7,706 nucleotides of DNA, from NCBI GenBank assembly GCA_014323965.1, contig JACONB010000071.1:1-7706 (forward strand). The letters run 5' to 3'. Each line of letters starts with the position of its first letter. Position 1 is the first letter of the stretch. The position numbers and the translations under genes were made by a program. The notes below the pieces were generated by a model, which saw nothing but the letters and a program-made list of their open reading frames with translations, did not search any database and was not told the DNA's origin. This DNA is from Prochloron sp. SP5CPC1 (GTDB taxonomy: Bacteria; Cyanobacteriota; Cyanobacteriia; Cyanobacteriales; Prochloraceae). This document shows, piece by piece, positions 5,091 through 7,706 of this stretch.

Positions 5091-6408
5091 CTGGTTAGGG
5101 GCACTCATGTTTGTGGGAGCATTATTCCTCCTGGCAACAGGCTATCCCGTAGCATTTGCCCTGGGGGGAACAGCAATTATCTTCGGTGCTCTAGGCTGGT
5201 TTTTGGGTATCTTCGACCCAGTTTTCCTCTCCGCCATGCCTTCCCGCATTTTCGGCGTGATGGAAAACTACACCCTCCTGGCTATCCCCTATTTTATCTT
5301 CCTCGGTTCCATGTTGGAGAAGACAGGTATTGCCGAGAAATTGCTAGAAACCATGGGTATTCTCTTCGGGCGTCTCCGGGGAGGTTTAGCCCTAGCAGTA
5401 GTGGTGGTGGGTGCTCTGCTCGCTGCTTCTACCGGGGTGGTAGCAGCTACAGTAGTGGCTATGGGTTTAATTTCTCTGCCCATAATGCTCCGTTACGGTT
5501 ATAACAAAGAATTGGCTACTGGAGTAATTGTAGCCTCTGGTACTTTAGGGCAAATAATACCTCCCAGTGTAGTGTTGGTGGTGTTAGGAGACCAACTGGG
5601 CATTTCCGTAGGGGATTTATTTATCGGTTCCTTAATTCCTGGTCTAATGATGGCTGGAGCTTTTGCTCTTCATGTGCTCATTGTCGCCTTCTTGCGCCCG
5701 GAGTTAGCTCCTGCTTTACCCCCTGAAGTACGGGAAATTGGCAGCAAAGCTTTGACAAAACGAGTGTTCCAAGCCATGGTACCACCTTTATTGCTCATTC
5801 TGTTAGTGTTAGGGAGTATCTTTTTTGGCATTGCTACCCCCACAGAAGCAGGAGCAGTAGGCTCTTTAGGAGCGATAATCTTAGCTTGGGGCAATGAAAA
5901 ATTAAATTGGGCAGCCCTCAAGTCCGTGTGCGAAGGAACCATGGCCATTACCAGCATGGTAATGTTTATTTTACTGGGTTCCACAGCCTTCAGTTTAGTT
6001 TTTCGGGGGTTGAACGGGGATGAATTGATGTTCAACTTGCTTGCTAACTTACCTGGGGGCAAGGTGGGTTTTCTCGTAGTTAATATGTTAACTATCTTTA
6101 TCTTAGGTTTCTTTATTGATTTCTTTGAAATTGCCTTTATTGTCATTCCTATCTTTGCCCCAGTAGCAGTAAAATTGGGACTAGATTTAGTTTGGTATGG
6201 GGTGATTATTGGTGCTAATTTACAAACTTCCTTCCTCACACCCCCCTTTGGTTTTGCTCTCTTTTACCTCCGGGGAGTAGCACCCCAGGAAGTGAAGACA
6301 GAAGATATTTATCGCGGTGCCATTCCCTTTATCTTGCTGCAAATGTTAGTGTTGGTGCTGATTATTACTTTCCCCCAGACTGTTAGCTTTTTGCCAGGGC
6401 TGAATTAA
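5080..6408 (+). CDS. dctM: TRAP transporter large permease subunit (DctM/FcbT3-like)
   Basis: A 442-residue, very hydrophobic protein: the large permease subunit of the TRAP transporter, normally with 11-12 or more membrane segments forming the elevator-type transport domain. It is full length for the family. Characteristic blocks are MENYTLLAIPYFIFLGSML (61-79), GTLGQIIPPS (154-163), GDLFIGSLIPGL (178-189), IATPTEAGAVGSLGA (251-265), FFIDFFEIAFIVIPIFAP (344-361) and QTSFLTPPFGFALFYLRGVAP (382-402, of which the QTSFLTPPFG core is diagnostic). With DctQ it would form the membrane complex and accept substrate from a periplasmic binding protein not encoded here. Expression is presumably as one mRNA with dctQ. 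No internal damage is seen. Substrate is likely an organic acid or amino acid by family, but unproven. Confidence 0.93.
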   Translation: MTSDWLGALMFVGALFLLATGYPVAFALGGTAIIFGALGWFLGIFDPVFLSAMPSRIFGVMENYTLLAIPYFIFLGSMLEKTGIAEKLLETMGILFGRLRGGLALAVVVVGALLAASTGVVAATVVAMGLISLPIMLRYGYNKELATGVIVASGTLGQIIPPSVVLVVLGDQLGISVGDLFIGSLIPGLMMAGAFALHVLIVAFLRPELAPALPPEVREIGSKALTKRVFQAMVPPLLLILLVLGSIFFGIATPTEAGAVGSLGAIILAWGNEKLNWAALKSVCEGTMAITSMVMFILLGSTAFSLVFRGLNGDELMFNLLANLPGGKVGFLVVNMLTIFILGFFIDFFEIAFIVIPIFAPVAVKLGLDLVWYGVIIGANLQTSFLTPPFGFALFYLRGVAPQEVKTEDIYRGAIPFILLQMLVLVLIITFPQTVSFLPGLN

Positions 6409-6414
6409 GTTTCA

Positions 6415-6437
6415 CGCTCCGGCGCTCCGGCGCGGAG
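6415..6437. repeat. GC-rich tandem octamer with small hairpin after dctM
   Basis: CGCTCCGG is repeated twice in tandem (6415-6422, 6423-6430) and followed by CGCGGAG. CTCCG (6425-6429) can pair with CGGAG (6433-6437) over a three-base loop. It starts 6 bases after the dctM stop. It may help end the transcript but has no T-tract, so it is not called a terminator. Confidence 0.5.
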
Positions 6438-6451
6438 AGGGTAATTGCTGT

Positions 6452-6467
6452 TATAATATAATATAAC
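6452..6467 (+). promoter_or_regulatory. Overlapping -10-like TATAAT boxes upstream of dam
   Basis: TATAAT at 6452-6457 and 6457-6462, then TATAAC at 6462-6467, share end bases in a row. No convincing -35 is seen 16-18 bases upstream, so these may be just AT-rich sequence or a promoter needing an activator. They lie directly before repeat copy C and about 45 bases before the dam start. Confidence 0.3.
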
Positions 6468-6496
6468 TCTCTCTGTGTACTCTGTGTCTCTGCGGT
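6466..6496 (+). repeat. Interspersed 31-base repeat, copy C
   Basis: Starts ACTCTCTCTGTG and ends TCTCTGCGGT, in the same orientation as copy B and inverted relative to copy A. It lies immediately upstream of dam and creates an apparent 11-residue extension from the GTG at 6475. Confidence 0.85.
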
Positions 6497-6507
6497 TCAA
6501 ACCAAAC

Positions 6508-7401
6508 ATGAAACCTTTTTTAAAGTGGGCGGGAGGAAAAACTCAATTATTGCCCCAACTGGAGCATTTTTTTCCCCTAGAATTACATAATGATACTATT
6601 AAGAGGTATGTGGAACCTTTTATCGGCGGTGGGGCTGTGTTTTTCCATATTGCTCGTCATTACCAAGTTGAGGAGTTTTATCTTGCTGATATTAACCCAG
6701 AACTGGCGATCGCCTACCGTACTATTCAGGAAGATGTAGAATCTTTGATTCGCAAGTTGTTCCAAATAGAAAGGAAATTTAAATGGCTGAACGAAGAAGA
6801 AAGAAAGGTATATTATTACAAGATACGCTCCCAGTTTAATAGTACCAGATCTCATTGGGATAGTCAAGTATATCATCAAGCATGGAGTGAGAGAACAGCA
6901 CAAACTATTTTTTTGAATCGCACTTGCTTTAATGGCTTATTTCGGGTAAACTCCAAAGGAGAGTTTAATGTACCCATGGGGAGATATAAAAATCCCACTA
7001 TCTGTGATGAGGATAATTTGCGAGCCATTGCTAAAATACTGAAAAGAACTAAAATTGATTGCGGGGACTTTACTGAGTGCGAAGCTTTGGTAGATAAGAG
7101 TACGTTTGTTTATTTCGACCCCCCTTATCGACCCCTGAGTAAGACTGCTAACTTTACCTCCTACTCTAAAAATAGTTTTGAGGATAAAGAGCAATTAAGA
7201 TTGCGGGATTTTTTGACTCGGCTACACCAAAAGGGTGCTAAACTAATGTTAAGTAATTCCCATGTCCAGGATGACTTTTTGGCAAGAGAGTATAAAGACT
7301 ACTACATTGAACGAGTTAAAGCTAGTCGTTCCATTAATAGCAAGGGAGGGAAACGGGGTAAGATTGATGAATTGTTAATTATGAATTATACTGTCAACTA
7401 A
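6508..7401 (+). CDS. dam: Dam/DpnIIA-type N6-adenine DNA methyltransferase (D12 class)
   Basis: A 297-residue D12-class adenine methyltransferase; family members methylate the adenine of GATC. SAM-binding elements are MKPFLKWAGGK (1-11) and VEPFIGGGAVFF (35-46), with LADINPELAIAY (59-70) supplying an acidic residue for the SAM ribose. Next is the recognition-region block FLNRTCFNGLFRVN (135-148) with GEFNVPMGRYKNP (151-163), then the catalytic DPPY (204-207) followed by RPLSKTANFTSYS. The C-terminal SRSINSKGGKRGKIDELLI (273-291) is also typical. The ATG at 6508 is chosen because it starts right before the conserved FLKWAGGK; a GTG at 6475 falls in the repeat. No MboI/DpnII-type restriction gene is adjacent, so it looks like a solitary methyltransferase, possibly equivalent to cyanobacterial DmtA. 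Recognition of GATC is inferred. Confidence 0.9.
   Translation: MKPFLKWAGGKTQLLPQLEHFFPLELHNDTIKRYVEPFIGGGAVFFHIARHYQVEEFYLADINPELAIAYRTIQEDVESLIRKLFQIERKFKWLNEEERKVYYYKIRSQFNSTRSHWDSQVYHQAWSERTAQTIFLNRTCFNGLFRVNSKGEFNVPMGRYKNPTICDEDNLRAIAKILKRTKIDCGDFTECEALVDKSTFVYFDPPYRPLSKTANFTSYSKNSFEDKEQLRLRDFLTRLHQKGAKLMLSNSHVQDDFLAREYKDYYIERVKASRSINSKGGKRGKIDELLIMNYTVN
6706..6713. repeat. HIP1 palindrome GCGATCGC
   Basis: Fourth perfect HIP1 copy, inside the dam gene. It contains a GATC site that the enzyme itself may methylate. Confidence 0.9.
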
Positions 7402-7424
7402 AGATTCAGTCATCTTGTATTATT

Positions 7425-7706
7425 GTGATTAAATCCAACAATTTCTCATCCCTGAAAACCGCTCTCATTTATAGTGCAGTCTTCACCACCTTAACCCTAG
7501 GAGTCACACAAACCCCCGCTCACAGTCAAATCTTACCCCAAGTCTGGGTTTCTGGCGGAGTTAAAGATGGAGATATCAGCTATGGTATTGGAGCTAGACT
7601 TGTGGATTTTGGCGTGGAAGTAGGTACAGGAGAAGATGGATCTACCGGAGTAGATCTGCTAGCATTCCAGAACTTCGGGGTTGTTTCTCCCTATCTTGGT
7701 ATCGGT
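7425..7706 (+). CDS. Secreted, probably outer-membrane beta-barrel-like protein (3' end outside window)
   Basis: An open frame of 94 codons from a GTG start to the window edge. The N-terminus is a Sec signal peptide: Lys3 and Lys11, a hydrophobic core at about 13-28, and a likely cleavage after Pro-Ala-His-Ser (31-34) before Gln35. The mature part alternates polar and hydrophobic residues with many Gly, as in VSGGVKDGDISYGIGARL, FGVEVGTGEDGSTGVDLLAF and VVSPYLGIG. This suggests beta strands of a small barrel or a cell-surface protein. I do not recognise a named family. No ATG or good Shine-Dalgarno is seen; GTG is the only plausible start near the signal peptide. It lies 23 bases after dam and could be co-transcribed. 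Confidence 0.65.
   Translation, partial: MIKSNNFSSLKTALIYSAVFTTLTLGVTQTPAHSQILPQVWVSGGVKDGDISYGIGARLVDFGVEVGTGEDGSTGVDLLAFQNFGVVSPYLGIG

Noticed and set aside
5670..6239. 189-codon open frame on the minus strand opposite dctM
   Set aside because: It is Lys/Pro/Ser-rich shadow sequence antisense to a clearly conserved TRAP permease; its residues mirror the hydrophobic codons of dctM.
1..7706. CRISPR array, tRNA or rRNA genes
   Set aside because: No regularly spaced direct repeats, no cloverleaf with a CCA-adjacent acceptor and no rRNA-like blocks were seen; the three 31-base repeats are far apart and in mixed orientation.

Overview
The window looks like chromosomal DNA from a cyanobacterium. 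It carries four perfect HIP1 octamers (GCGATCGC), the highly iterated palindrome typical of cyanobacterial genomes. Several genes also have recognisable cyanobacterial relatives: a C-DES-like cysteine/cystine lyase, a DUF2288 gene, and a TRAP transporter pair of the FcbT2/FcbT3 type. Base composition is moderate by eye (not counted). No rRNA, tRNA, CRISPR array or intact insertion sequence was seen.

Left part (1-2504). A 5'-truncated reading frame, possibly the end of an SDR/epimerase-like protein, overlaps the start of an intact PLP-dependent cysteine/cystine C-lyase-like gene. Then come two damaged genes facing each other. One is a plus-strand DUF2288 gene whose frame breaks near base 1597. 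The other is a minus-strand SAM-dependent methyltransferase whose full-length frame (1794-2504) holds two in-frame stops, TAG and TGA, yet keeps a near-consensus sigma-70-type promoter. The 86 bases between them hold crossing inverted repeats.

Middle part (2589-4474). A minus-strand, Tat-exported PhoX/DUF839-type phosphatase-like gene is followed by a divergent hicB-hicA toxin-antitoxin pair with a 4-base overlap.

Right part (4503-7706). dctQ and dctM, the two membrane subunits of a TRAP transporter, overlap by 11 bases, and no substrate-binding subunit is in view. Next is a Dam/DpnIIA-type adenine methyltransferase with no restriction endonuclease beside it in the window. The window ends inside a secreted, probably outer-membrane, glycine-rich protein.

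A purine/pyrimidine-biased repeat of about 31 bases occurs three times, at 3911, 4503 and 6466. Each copy sits exactly at a boundary between transcription units: phosphatase | hicBA | dctQM | dam. The first copy is inverted relative to the other two, so hicBA is bracketed by inverted copies. Open frames run through these repeats and create false N-terminal extensions on three genes; the starts given here remove them. I see no clearly new multi-gene system. The most unusual observations are the decayed gene pair with its structured junction, and the modular repeat-bracketed layout.
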